This document shows, piece by piece, positions 20,236 to 28,885 of a stretch of 64,000 nucleotides of DNA. Within the stretch, counting starts at the first letter, position 1. Each line of letters begins with the position of its first letter. The DNA lies in assembly GCA_913062555.1 (NCBI GenBank), contig CAJXVU010000017.1, positions 1-64,000 on the forward strand, given 5' to 3'. The stretch is from an uncultured Bacteroidota bacterium. Its GTDB lineage: Bacteria > Bacteroidota > Bacteroidia > Flavobacteriales > Flavobacteriaceae. The position numbers and the translations under genes are program-made. The notes under the pieces are model-generated. The model did no database searches and was not told the origin of the DNA. It worked only from the letters and a program-made list of their open reading frames with translations.

Positions 20236-21078
20236 ATGAATACCCAAGCAAATATTAATTATGATAGAATAGCTGGAGCTATAGACTACATAAAAGAAAA
20301 CTTTAAAGCACAGCCCTCTTTAGAACAAATAGCTGATTCAATACATTTAAGTCCGTTCCATTTTCAACGGTTATTCACAGATTGGGCCGGTGTAAGTCCT
20401 AAAAAATTCGTGCAATATATTAGTATTGAATATGCAAAACAACTACTAAAAAAACAACAAACAACACTCTTTGATACCGCTTATGAAACCGGTTTATCAG
20501 GGACAGGACGACTTCATGATTTATTTATAACTATTGAAGGGATGACTCCTGGAGAATATAAAAATGGAGGTGCAAGTCTGATTATAAATTTCAGTTTTGC
20601 AGAAAGTCCATTTGGTAAGATTATAGTTGCATCAACGGCTAAAGGCATTTGTCATATGGCTTTTGCTGAAGATGAACTTCAGGCCTTGAAAGATTTACAG
20701 CGTGAATTCCCCAATGCTAATTTTAATCAGGTGGTAGACCTAATTCAACAAAATGCCTTATACATTTTCACTCATAACTGGCGTAAGTTGGATCAAATAA
20801 AACTACACTTAAACGGTACTGCTTTCCAATTAAAAGTTTGGGAAACCCTTCTAAAAATACCAATGGGAAATCTTTCCACTTATGGGACAATTGCTCATGA
20901 AATTAAAAACTCGAAAGCTTCTAGGGCTGTTGGTACTGCTATTGGAAACAACCCTGTAGCCTTTTTAATTCCTTGTCATCGCGTGATTCAAGCTTCAGGA
21001 AATATTGGTGGATACATGTGGGGAAACACGAGAAAATCGGCAATAATTGGCTGGGAAGCAGCTAAAACCCAATCCTAA
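20236..21078 (+). CDS. AraC-type regulator fused to O6-methylguanine-DNA methyltransferase
   Basis: A 280-residue two-domain protein: AraC helix-turn-helix pair (about 8-108) followed by an Ogt-type methyltransferase (about 118-276) with the acceptor Cys C247 in PCHRVIQ and the finger residue R230 (ASRAVGTAIGNNP). It repairs O6-alkylguanine and probably controls its own operon. It equals E. coli Ada without the N-terminal zinc/phosphotriester domain; a related domain is encoded separately three genes on. First gene of a tight five-gene operon with its own consensus promoter. Confidence 0.93.
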   Translation: MNTQANINYDRIAGAIDYIKENFKAQPSLEQIADSIHLSPFHFQRLFTDWAGVSPKKFVQYISIEYAKQLLKKQQTTLFDTAYETGLSGTGRLHDLFITIEGMTPGEYKNGGASLIINFSFAESPFGKIIVASTAKGICHMAFAEDELQALKDLQREFPNANFNQVVDLIQQNALYIFTHNWRKLDQIKLHLNGTAFQLKVWETLLKIPMGNLSTYGTIAHEIKNSKASRAVGTAIGNNPVAFLIPCHRVIQASGNIGGYMWGNTRKSAIIGWEAAKTQS

Positions 21079-21115
21079 ACTTCAGGCACATCTTATTAAT
21101 TCATAAAAAACAAAA

Positions 21116-21838
21116 ATGAAAACATTTATTTTAGTACACGGCTCATGGCATAGCTCATGGAATTGGCATAAAGTAATGCCAATTTTAAAACACAAAGGAC
21201 ACAAGGCAATCGCAATTGATTTACCAGGGATGGGACGAGATAAAACGCCTATTCAAGAGGTGAAAATGGAAACTACAGTTGATAAAATTTGTCAACTTAT
21301 TGACGCTATCGAGGGCGAAGTAATTCTCGTAGGTCATAGTAAAAATGGAATTATGATATCTCAAGTTGCAGAATATCGTCCAAAAAAGGTAGAAAAATTA
21401 ATTTACTTAGCTGCTTATTTAATTCCAAACGGTAAAACGCAAACCGAATATTCAGCATTGGATACAACAGGTGTATTAAAACCTTTTGTAACCCAATATC
21501 CAGACTTAAAAGCACATACTTTACAAGCTGAAATATATAAAGAAGGTCTTTATCATGATTGCAATGATGACATTACTGAACTTGCAAAACTATTACTAAG
21601 CCATGAACCTGTAGAATCAGGTATTACACCATTACAACTCACTGATGAAAATTACGGATCAATACCAAGGTTTTATATTGAATGTACTGAAGATAAAGCC
21701 GTAACTCCTTATATACAAAAGAAAATGTATACAGATACACCCTGCGAAAAAATTTATAGTATGGCTACTAGTCATTCTCCTTTTTTCAGCAAGCCAGATG
21801 AATTGGTTGATATACTATGTGATATTTCAACCCTATAA
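21116..21838 (+). CDS. Alpha/beta hydrolase
   Basis: A 240-residue hydrolase with oxyanion HGSWHSSWNW (8-17), nucleophile S75 in GHSKNG, and probable acid and base in CTEDKAVTP and ATSHSPF. It looks like the esterase group that includes plant methyl-ester hydrolases and EstC. GHSKNG instead of GHSxGG is slightly unusual. No signal peptide, so cytoplasmic. It is placed between the AraC-Ogt gene (37-base gap) and the oxygenase gene (11-base gap). A role in removing alkylated esters is only a guess from this position. Confidence 0.82.
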   Translation: MKTFILVHGSWHSSWNWHKVMPILKHKGHKAIAIDLPGMGRDKTPIQEVKMETTVDKICQLIDAIEGEVILVGHSKNGIMISQVAEYRPKKVEKLIYLAAYLIPNGKTQTEYSALDTTGVLKPFVTQYPDLKAHTLQAEIYKEGLYHDCNDDITELAKLLLSHEPVESGITPLQLTDENYGSIPRFYIECTEDKAVTPYIQKKMYTDTPCEKIYSMATSHSPFFSKPDELVDILCDISTL

Positions 21839-21849
21839 CAAGATCCCTA

Positions 21850-22563
21850 ATGCAACATTTAAAAACAAAGTTGGAAACTATTAATTGGCAACGAGTTACC
21901 GATGACATGCACAATAACGGCTATGCCATCGTAAATAACATCCTATCCAATATACAATGTGAATCGTTAATTGAAAATTACGATGAACCAACAGCGTATC
22001 GGAAAACAGTTATTATGGAACGCTACCGTTTTGGTCGTGGAGAATATAAATACTTTGATTATCCGCTTCCAGATATTGTAAAAACTATAAGAGAACAAAT
22101 ATACCCCTACCTCTCACCTATAGCTAATCTTTGGATGACTGTATTAAAAATTGATAAAACCTTCCCCAATTCATTACAAGCCTTATTATCACTATGTCAT
22201 AAGAACAATCAGTTAAAACCAACACCTCTAATTCTAAAATACAACAAATTCGGATTTAATACATTACATCAAGATTTATATGGTGACATTTATTTTCCAA
22301 TTCAGGCTGTTCTTTTTTTAAATGAACCCAATGAAGATTATTCCGGTGGTGAATTTGTATTAACACAACAAGTACCAAGAGCTCAATCAAAACCAATTGT
22401 TTTACAACCTAAAAAGGGAGACATGCTATTCTTTACAACCAATTTCCGACCTATAAAAGGAAATAAAGGGTATTATCGGTCAATAATGAAACATGGTGTT
22501 AGTGAACTCCACAATGGTATACGTCACACATTAGGGATTATTTTTCACGATGCTCAAAACTAA
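21850..22563 (+). CDS. 2OG-Fe(II) oxygenase
   Basis: A 237-residue cytoplasmic dioxygenase. Iron ligands are H140 and D142 (LHQDLYGD) and H215 (MKHGVSEL), with R225 for 2-oxoglutarate (GIRHTLGIIFHD). The GGEF element (166-169) precedes the distal half, as in prolyl-hydroxylase-like folds. It is not AlkB-like: it lacks the RxNxTFR signature. Relatives are often found beside ada/alkB genes in other genomes, but its substrate (nucleic acid, protein or small molecule) is unknown to me. The gap to the next gene's preferred start is four bases. Confidence 0.82.
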   Translation: MQHLKTKLETINWQRVTDDMHNNGYAIVNNILSNIQCESLIENYDEPTAYRKTVIMERYRFGRGEYKYFDYPLPDIVKTIREQIYPYLSPIANLWMTVLKIDKTFPNSLQALLSLCHKNNQLKPTPLILKYNKFGFNTLHQDLYGDIYFPIQAVLFLNEPNEDYSGGEFVLTQQVPRAQSKPIVLQPKKGDMLFFTTNFRPIKGNKGYYRSIMKHGVSELHNGIRHTLGIIFHDAQN

Positions 22564-22567
22564 AACA

Positions 22568-22813
22568 ATGATTAAACATGAACATCTTGATTATAAGTCA
22601 TTTATCAAACTCATTAAATCAGAAAGAATAAGGCTTGGAGGCAACATAAACCTTAAAATTTATGGTACTTTACAATGTAAATCAGGAAAGAGAATGAAAG
22701 TCATAAATCGCGTATTTTTCGCATCAGAACTCGAGGCTAAAACTCATGGATTTAGACCTTGTGGTCATTGTATGAAAACAGAATATTTAAAATGGAAAAA
22801 TGGATTTATTTAA
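22568..22813 (+). CDS. Stand-alone Ada-type metal-binding domain protein
   Basis: An 81-residue protein from the preferred ATG at 22568; an ATG at 22550 would add six residues and overlap the oxygenase gene. It matches the Ada N-terminal zinc domain: IYGTLQCKSGKRM, then NRVFF, then GFRPCGHC. E. coli Ada has four zinc cysteines, one of them the methyl acceptor. Here only three are visible (C37, C65, C68), the C-x3-C pair being reduced to one Cys. It may therefore bind metal differently or not accept methyl groups. It completes the AraC-Ogt protein of the same operon and overlaps alkB by 14 bases. Confidence 0.82.
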   Translation: MIKHEHLDYKSFIKLIKSERIRLGGNINLKIYGTLQCKSGKRMKVINRVFFASELEAKTHGFRPCGHCMKTEYLKWKNGFI

Positions 22814-23414
22814 TGACTTCATAGATACTACCACAAATATTTTACCAAAAGATGGTATTGTAAATTATTATGGAAAGCTACTATCAAAAGTAAAATCAGA
22901 TTTCTTTTTTGAACAATTATACGATAACATTGTCTGGAAAAATGACGAGGCCATCATATTTGGAAAGCGAATAATTACAAAACGCAAAGTAGCATGGTAC
23001 GGCGATAAAGCTTTTAAATACACCTATTCTAAAACTACAAAACTAGCCTTACCTTGGACTAAAGAACTTCAAGAATTAAAATATCTAATAGAAGAAAAAA
23101 CAGGAGAAACTTTCAATTCCTGTTTGCTTAATTTATATCATACAGGAGAAGAAGGTATGGCTTGGCATAGTGATGGTGAAAAAGATTTGAAACAAAATGG
23201 AGCTATCGCTTCGCTGAGCTTTGGTGCGGAACGGAGATTTGGATTCAAACATAAAGCGACCAAAGAAACCATTTTATTCCGTCTAGCACATGGCAGTTTA
23301 TTAGTAATGAAAGGTAGCACACAAACCCATTGGCTACATCGCTTACCTCCCACAAAAAAAGTAACGACGCCTCGAATAAATCTAACTTTTAGAACCATTA
23401 TAGAAAAAGATTAA
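22800..23414 (+). CDS. alkB: AlkB family alpha-ketoglutarate-dependent DNA repair dioxygenase
   Basis: A 204-residue AlkB homologue that removes 1-methyladenine and 3-methylcytosine lesions by oxidation. Iron ligands H123 and D125 (MAWHSDGE) and H180 (HWLHRLP), with the family signature RINLTFR at 192-198 for 2-oxoglutarate. Length is typical of the ALKBH2/3-like bacterial group. Last gene of the operon; its start overlaps the Ada-domain gene by 14 bases, which suggests coupled translation. No clear terminator follows. Confidence 0.95.
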   Translation: MDLFNDFIDTTTNILPKDGIVNYYGKLLSKVKSDFFFEQLYDNIVWKNDEAIIFGKRIITKRKVAWYGDKAFKYTYSKTTKLALPWTKELQELKYLIEEKTGETFNSCLLNLYHTGEEGMAWHSDGEKDLKQNGAIASLSFGAERRFGFKHKATKETILFRLAHGSLLVMKGSTQTHWLHRLPPTKKVTTPRINLTFRTIIEKD

Positions 23415-23480
23415 AGCAGGAACTTATTTGATTGTTTTAAAATATGTATCTTCAATTTTCAAACTTTATAAGATTAAAAC

Positions 23481-24035
23481 ATGAGAATAATAGTGCTATT
23501 TATTAGTTTAGTTTTTTTAAGCTCTCATAGTTTCGCTCAAGATGAAGACCTTAGTATTCCAAATATAACTTTTGGATTAAAAGTTGGTATAAATTCAGTC
23601 CAAATGAAGGTGGCATCCCAATCTAGTGAAAACACACAGAATAAATCAGGAGTCTACTTTGGCGCATTCGTAAATATTCCATCCTCAGATGCTTTTAGTA
23701 TTCAACCCGAGATTATCTATTCCTCGACAGAATATTCTGGAAGCAATAAAATGAACTTTTTAAATGTTCCAGTGTTACTAACTTTTAAATTGTCCAATAA
23801 TTTCACAGGCTTTTTTGGGCCTGAAGCTCAAATATTACTTGACATTGATGCTCGTGAAAATAAAGATCTTTTTAATTCCTTTTTATTAGGATTTACTTTT
23901 GGTGCCAATTATAAAGTCACCCCAAATTTTTATTTAGAAGCACGTCCTTATTTTGCTTTTACAAAGTTTTTGGAAGACGATTTAGGTTACAGAAAGTTTA
24001 ATACTTTGCAAATTGGAATTGCCTACAAATTTTAA
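23481..24035 (+). CDS. Outer membrane beta-barrel protein (PorT-like fold)
   Basis: A 184-residue exported protein with signal peptide (1-19, SHSFAQ). It has alternating beta-strand patterns (FGLKVGINSVQMKV, SGVYFGAFVNIP, FSIQPEIIYSS) and ends in an aromatic strand (LQIGIAYKF), as expected for a small eight-stranded outer membrane barrel. Specific role unknown. It stands between the alkylation operon and the next surface protein, with 66 bases upstream and 146 downstream. Confidence 0.82.
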   Translation: MRIIVLFISLVFLSSHSFAQDEDLSIPNITFGLKVGINSVQMKVASQSSENTQNKSGVYFGAFVNIPSSDAFSIQPEIIYSSTEYSGSNKMNFLNVPVLLTFKLSNNFTGFFGPEAQILLDIDARENKDLFNSFLLGFTFGANYKVTPNFYLEARPYFAFTKFLEDDLGYRKFNTLQIGIAYKF

Positions 24036-24181
24036 TTTTAAACATCTTCTGTTCAAAGAGATCTTTATATAACTCCATCCTTTCATAATTGTTAAAGTCT
24101 TCTTTAACCAAGAATAAAAGACAGATTTTTAGTATCTTAAGATGTTATTAGAAGTGTATTGATACTTCAATTGGTTTTGAT

Positions 24182-25501
24182 GTGAAAAAAGAACTCTTAA
24201 ATATTAGACAAAATCTATTTATTTCTTTAATAATTTCAATCTTTTGTATTGGATTTACCGCTAATTCTTTTGCTTATGTTTTACCACAAAGTTCGACTAT
24301 TCAGGCTGAGTCCCCGTCATTTATTAAATATAAAGGACGTGTTATTGATAAAGAGACAAGAAAGCCTTTAGCATATGTAGACATCACTGTTAATTCTGCC
24401 AACATAAGTACAATCACCAATAGAGAAGGAAAATTTTCAATTAAGATCCCTAACAATTTAACCAGCAATAAGCTTTCAGTTTCATTTTTAGGATATGAGA
24501 CGCTTGAAATTTCAATTAACACATTGGATTCAAAAAACAACATCATTCCTCTAAGCCCTCAAATTACAACCCTGTCTGCAATTAAAATAAATGTTCCAAA
24601 AAGCGCTATGGCATTAGTAAAGGCCTCGTTAAATGGTAAAAGTATTAACTATATTGATGAGCGTTCCATCATGACAGCATTTTATAGAGAAACCATTAAA
24701 AAGGGACGCAAAAATGCTTCATTAACTGAAGCTGTTGTTAAAGTTTTTAAACAACCATATAAATCATCAAAAAGAGATAATGTAGAACTCGTAAAATCTC
24801 GCAAAAGCACAGATTACTCCAGACTCGATACGCTTGCTGTAAAACTCCAAGGCGGGCCATACAATACCTTATATTCTGATTTAGTAAAATACCCGGATTA
24901 TGTTTTCAATGAAGAAACATTCGATTACTATGAATTTAGTTTTGAACCGGCTTCTCAAATGGATGATCGACAAGTGTATGTTGTTAAATTTAAACAACTC
25001 CCTCATATAGTGACCCCATTTTATGATGGTAAATTATTTATTGATGCCGAAACTTTTGCCCTTGTTAGTAGTGTTTATCACCTCAATATTGAAGACAAAA
25101 ATGAAACTGCCAATTTATTCCTTCGCAGAAAACCGAGACAAGTGAGGATTGAACCCCTGGAAGCTCTTTATAGAGTTGATTACAAAACTAAAGATGGAAA
25201 AAGTTATTATAGCTATAGCAATATTCAATTGGCTTTTAAAGTTAAGTGGCGCAAAAAGCTATTTAGCAGTACCTATACACTTAATATTGAAATGGCAATA
25301 ACGGATTGGAAAAAAAACTTAATCTCTAAGATTAATCCAGAAAAGCGTTTAAAACCATCAGTAATTTTAAGTGATGAAGCCTCCGGCTTTTCAGATCCTG
25401 TCTTTTGGGGCGCTTATAATATTATTGAGCCTGAAAAATCAATTGAGTCAGCTATTAAAAAAATAGCCAAACAGTTATCAAAAATTAAAACTAAAAAGTA
25501 A
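24182..25501 (+). CDS. Exported carboxypeptidase-regulatory-like domain protein
   Basis: A 439-residue protein starting with GTG; an ATG two bases upstream is out of frame and stops at once. Signal peptide about 1-31 (ANSFA), then a CarboxypepD_reg-like beta sandwich (about 48-130, KYKGRVIDKETRKPLAYVDITV). The remaining 300 residues resemble the non-catalytic regions of flavobacterial cell-surface proteins and carry no motif I recognise. No TonB box or barrel is evident, so it is probably periplasmic or outer-membrane attached. It ends one base from rimO, which converges from the other strand. Confidence 0.72.
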   Translation: MKKELLNIRQNLFISLIISIFCIGFTANSFAYVLPQSSTIQAESPSFIKYKGRVIDKETRKPLAYVDITVNSANISTITNREGKFSIKIPNNLTSNKLSVSFLGYETLEISINTLDSKNNIIPLSPQITTLSAIKINVPKSAMALVKASLNGKSINYIDERSIMTAFYRETIKKGRKNASLTEAVVKVFKQPYKSSKRDNVELVKSRKSTDYSRLDTLAVKLQGGPYNTLYSDLVKYPDYVFNEETFDYYEFSFEPASQMDDRQVYVVKFKQLPHIVTPFYDGKLFIDAETFALVSSVYHLNIEDKNETANLFLRRKPRQVRIEPLEALYRVDYKTKDGKSYYSYSNIQLAFKVKWRKKLFSSTYTLNIEMAITDWKKNLISKINPEKRLKPSVILSDEASGFSDPVFWGAYNIIEPEKSIESAIKKIAKQLSKIKTKK

Positions 25502-25502
25502 T

Positions 25503-26813
25503 TTATTTCGAACTACTTACTTCAGCGTATAAATCGAAGTCTGCTGCATCTGTTATTTTAACCGTTGCAAATTCACCCGTTTTTAAATACGTTTTTGTTG
25601 CGTCAATCAGAACCTCATTATCTACATCAGGGGAGTCAAACTCTGTACGTCCAACAAAATAATCACCCTCTTTTCTATCTATAACTACCTTAAATACTTT
25701 ACCTATTTTTTCTTGATTTAATTCCCAAGAAATTTGAGATTGCAGCTCCATAATTATATTGGCACGCTCTTGTTTCACTTCTTGAGGCACATCATCAACC
25801 AAATTAAACGCATGTGTATTTTCCTCATGAGAATATGTAAAACAGCCTAATCGTTCAAAACGCATCTCAGCTACCCAATTTTTAAGATTTTGAAAATCTG
25901 CTTCTGTTTCCCCAGGATAACCCACAATTAACGTGGTACGGATTGTCATATCAGGAACAGCAACTCTAAAATCCTTAAGTAATTTTGTTGTTTTTGCTTG
26001 AGTTGTTCCACGACGCATACTCTTTAATAAGTGGTCTGAAATATGCTGTAATGGAATATCAATATAGTTACATATTTTTGGTTCTTTATGCATGATTTCC
26101 AGGACATCCATTGGGAATCCGGCGGGAAAGGCATAATGCAAACGTATCCATTCTACCCCATTCACTTTTACAAGTGCTTCAAGCAATTCTGCAAGGTTTC
26201 TCTTTTTATAAATATCAAGCCCGTAATAGGTTAAATCCTGAGCAATTAAAATGAGTTCTTTGACACCCTTTGCTGCCAATTTCTCAGCTTCAATAACAAT
26301 CTCCTCGATTGGAGTGGATTTATGTTTACCTCGCATTAAAGGAATGGCACAAAAACTACAGGGTCTATCACAACCTTCTGCAATTTTTAAGTAAGCATAG
26401 TTTTTAGGTGTTGTTGTGATTCGTTCACCTATTAATTCATGTTTGTAATCGGCTCCAAGAGCTTTAAGTAAGTTAGGTAATTCAGTTGTTCCAAAATATT
26501 GATCTACATCAGGAATTTCCTTTAATAAATCTGGTTTATAACGCTCACTTAAACACCCAGTTACAAATACTTTATCAACATCACCTTCCTGTTTCTTTTG
26601 TACGTATTCTAAAATAGTATTTACACTTTCTTCTTTAGCGTTATCAATAAAACCACAGGTATTAATCACTACAATATTGCCTTCTTCTTCATGCACAACT
26701 TCTTTATCATTGGCTTTCAGTTGTCCCATTAACACCTCACTATCATAGACATTCTTTGAACATCCTAAAGTAACAACGTTAATCTTATTCTTTTTAAGTG
26801 ACTTCGTTCTCAT
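25503..26813 (-). CDS. rimO: Ribosomal protein S12 methylthiotransferase RimO
   Basis: A 436-residue radical SAM enzyme that adds a methylthio group to an Asp of ribosomal protein S12. The N-terminal MTTase domain has cluster cysteines C18, C53 and C87; the radical SAM motif CDRPCSFC has C148, C152 and C155. A TRAM domain (about 370-432) closes the protein. Starting residues MRTKSLKKNKINVVTLGCSKN are typical. A TATCTTTG promoter box lies 17 bases before the ATG. It converges tail to tail with the surface protein gene. Confidence 0.96.
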   Translation of the reverse strand: MRTKSLKKNKINVVTLGCSKNVYDSEVLMGQLKANDKEVVHEEEGNIVVINTCGFIDNAKEESVNTILEYVQKKQEGDVDKVFVTGCLSERYKPDLLKEIPDVDQYFGTTELPNLLKALGADYKHELIGERITTTPKNYAYLKIAEGCDRPCSFCAIPLMRGKHKSTPIEEIVIEAEKLAAKGVKELILIAQDLTYYGLDIYKKRNLAELLEALVKVNGVEWIRLHYAFPAGFPMDVLEIMHKEPKICNYIDIPLQHISDHLLKSMRRGTTQAKTTKLLKDFRVAVPDMTIRTTLIVGYPGETEADFQNLKNWVAEMRFERLGCFTYSHEENTHAFNLVDDVPQEVKQERANIIMELQSQISWELNQEKIGKVFKVVIDRKEGDYFVGRTEFDSPDVDNEVLIDATKTYLKTGEFATVKITDAADFDLYAEVSSSK

Positions 26814-26830
26814 TCCTTAATTTTGGTCTG

Positions 26831-26838
26831 CAAAGATA
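26831..26838 (-). promoter_or_regulatory. -7 promoter box of rimO (TATCTTTG)
   Basis: An exact TAnnTTTG element on the minus strand; transcription should start near 26827, leaving a leader of about 13 bases. No clear -33 TTG at 17-21 bases. Confidence 0.5.
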
Positions 26839-26889
26839 CAAGCATTTTTTTGTTCTGATTAAAAAAACACTATTAATATACCTTATGAG

Positions 26890-27558
26890 CTAATCCATAA
26901 AACTTTCACCGTCATCAATACGGCAATACGGTATATTTTCGTTATCATTTGTAACCCGATTCTCCAATCCTTTTATAGTACTTTGAAACCAATCATCATA
27001 AACCGATACATAACATACCTTCATTTTAATAGCATCAGCAGCTTCAAATAACAATTTTGACAGATCTCTGTTATTCTGGGCATCTATAAAAACGAGTTCT
27101 TCGCCTGCCGACAAAACAGAACCATTTAGGATTTCGTTTGTCATTCCAAGATCCAGATTTTCACTGTTCGGAACTTTAGAAAACAATTCTCCCCAGTTCA
27201 ATACAGCCTCTCCATTAAATTTTAAAAGTATATTTTTAATAATAAGTGGACCAGTTCCTTTATTTGTAACAACAATTTTGAAGCTTTTTATGCCATTTTC
27301 ATCAAAAGACCTCCAGTTATTGAATTCTAAAATAGGCAATGACGCCGCTTTACCTTGAAAAAACATGATAGAACTTTGTTCGTTCATCAGGTGTGCTTGA
27401 TAAAGTGATACCCCTAGAGCACATAAACTCATAAGCCCTACACTCAAAGTCATAATCATAGCTAAATCTAGTCGCTTTTTGTTCGTTTTTCGCTCATTAT
27501 TAGCCGAAGATATTCGAGCTTTGTCAATTGACATTTCAGGCTTTGATTCTTTGTTCAT
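26890..27558 (-). CDS. Hypothetical single-pass membrane protein
   Basis: A 222-residue protein I do not recognise. Residues 1-30 are polar and basic, a single transmembrane helix lies at about 33-55, and the rest (about 60-222) is a soluble beta-rich domain with the element FKIVVTNKGTGPLIIKNI typical of immunoglobulin-like or NEW3-type sandwiches. The soluble part is probably outside the cytoplasm. It lies between rimO and ftsY on the same strand but with gaps of 76 and 92 bases, so co-transcription is uncertain. Confidence 0.6.
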   Translation of the reverse strand: MNKESKPEMSIDKARISSANNERKTNKKRLDLAMIMTLSVGLMSLCALGVSLYQAHLMNEQSSIMFFQGKAASLPILEFNNWRSFDENGIKSFKIVVTNKGTGPLIIKNILLKFNGEAVLNWGELFSKVPNSENLDLGMTNEILNGSVLSAGEELVFIDAQNNRDLSKLLFEAADAIKMKVCYVSVYDDWFQSTIKGLENRVTNDNENIPYCRIDDGESFMD

Positions 27559-27650
27559 TTTATTGATAAGATTTTATTCTTTCCATTTTTATAAACAGAA
27601 TTCACTTCATAATTTACGAGCATAACAAAACTCTCGATTTCTCAGAGATC

Positions 27651-28604
27651 TTATTTAAAAAATGAATCCACAAACTCGTATTTATTAAATACTTGTAGAT
27701 CTTCAATACCTTCTCCTACACCAATATATTTAACAGGGATCTGGAATTCATCACTAATTCCAATAACCACCCCGCCTTTTGCAGTTCCATCCAATTTCGT
27801 AACCGCAAGTGAAGTGACTTCAGTAGCCGCTGTAAACTGTTTTGCTTGCTCAAAAGCATTTTGACCTGTAGATCCATCTAAAACAAGTAATACATCGTGA
27901 GGCGAGTTGTCTACAACTTTTTGCATGACGCGTTTTACTTTAGTAAGCTCATTCATTAAGTTCACTTTATTGTGTAGTCGTCCTGCGGTATCAATTATTA
28001 CGATATCAGCGTTTTGTGTTACTGCACTTTCTAAAGTGTCAAAAGCTACCGAAGCCGGATCACTACCCATTTCTTGTTTTATCATTGGGATATCAACACG
28101 ATCAGCCCAAACTTGAAGTTGATCAATAGCGGCTGCCCTAAATGTATCGGCAGCACCAAGAACCACATTATAGCCTTGTTTTTTAAATTGATATGCCAAC
28201 TTACCAATAGTTGTTGTTTTACCAACACCATTAACACCAACCACCATAATTACATGTGGTTTATTTGTTTCGGGGATTGAAAAATCTGTAGCTTCACCAG
28301 AATTGGTTTCCGATAACAAACCTGCGATTTCTTCTCGAAGTAATTGGTTTAGTTCTGAAGTCCCTAAATACTTATCTTTAGCAACTCTATCTTCTATGCG
28401 CTCAATAACTTTAAGGGTTGTATTTACTCCTACATCGCTTGTCACAAGAATTTCTTCCAGATTATCTAAAACCTCATCATCAACCTTCGATTTTCCTGCA
28501 ACTGCTTTATTAAACTTAGCAAAGAATGACGACTTCGATTTCTCTAATCCTTTATCTAAGGTTTCTTTTTTATCTGAAGAAAATATTTTTTTAAAAAAAC
28601 TCAT
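27651..28604 (-). CDS. ftsY: Signal recognition particle receptor FtsY
   Basis: A 317-residue SRP-family GTPase that docks ribosome-SRP complexes at the membrane. Short basic N-terminus (1-40), four-helix N domain, then the G domain: P-loop GVNGVGKTTT (123-132), DTFRAAA (153-159), DTAGR (205-209) and TKLDGTAKGG. The acidic A domain of E. coli FtsY is absent, as is usual in this phylum. The order rpmB-rpmG-DUF4295-ftsY is conserved in Bacteroidota, but here strong terminators separate DUF4295 from ftsY. Confidence 0.97.
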   Translation of the reverse strand: MSFFKKIFSSDKKETLDKGLEKSKSSFFAKFNKAVAGKSKVDDEVLDNLEEILVTSDVGVNTTLKVIERIEDRVAKDKYLGTSELNQLLREEIAGLLSETNSGEATDFSIPETNKPHVIMVVGVNGVGKTTTIGKLAYQFKKQGYNVVLGAADTFRAAAIDQLQVWADRVDIPMIKQEMGSDPASVAFDTLESAVTQNADIVIIDTAGRLHNKVNLMNELTKVKRVMQKVVDNSPHDVLLVLDGSTGQNAFEQAKQFTAATEVTSLAVTKLDGTAKGGVVIGISDEFQIPVKYIGVGEGIEDLQVFNKYEFVDSFFK

Positions 28605-28751
28605 TTACTTTTATTTAAACTAAGCATAATTATAATGCTTGATTTCATTAGAATAACAAATTTCTTGCCCTTAGTGAAAAGCTGCAAAATTGTCATATAG
28701 TTAAAGATATAAAGAAAAGGAATATTTTTTAAATAGAACTTTAGGATAAAC

Positions 28752-28778
28752 AAAAAAATTCTCGCTTTCACGAGAATT
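28752..28778 (-). terminator. Second terminator upstream of ftsY
   Basis: On the minus strand an 8-bp stem (AATTCTCG pairing with CGAGAATT, 6-base loop) is followed by seven T. With the hairpin at 28833-28861 it forms a double stop for the ribosomal protein operon before ftsY. Confidence 0.65.
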
Positions 28779-28832
28779 ATTAATTCATTATAATTTTGAT
28801 TTTATTAAGGTTTCCAACCAAATTATAAAACA

Positions 28833-28861
28833 AAAGCCGCATTCAAATTGAAAGCAGCTTT
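28833..28861 (-). terminator. Terminator after DUF4295 gene
   Basis: A long hairpin: AAAGC/GCTTT, GC/GC and TTC/GAA segments pair with one T-G and one T-T position, followed on the minus strand by TTTTGTTTT. It lies 24 bases beyond the DUF4295 stop. Confidence 0.6.
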
Positions 28862-28885
28862 AAATATTTTGTATAAAAAGTACGA

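Noticed and set aside
28682-28696. CTGCAAAATTGTCAT upstream of ftsY as a third copy of the yidC/htpG dyad
   Set aside because: One arm is TGCA rather than TGnCA and the distance to the start (77 bases) is only roughly similar; too weak to claim.
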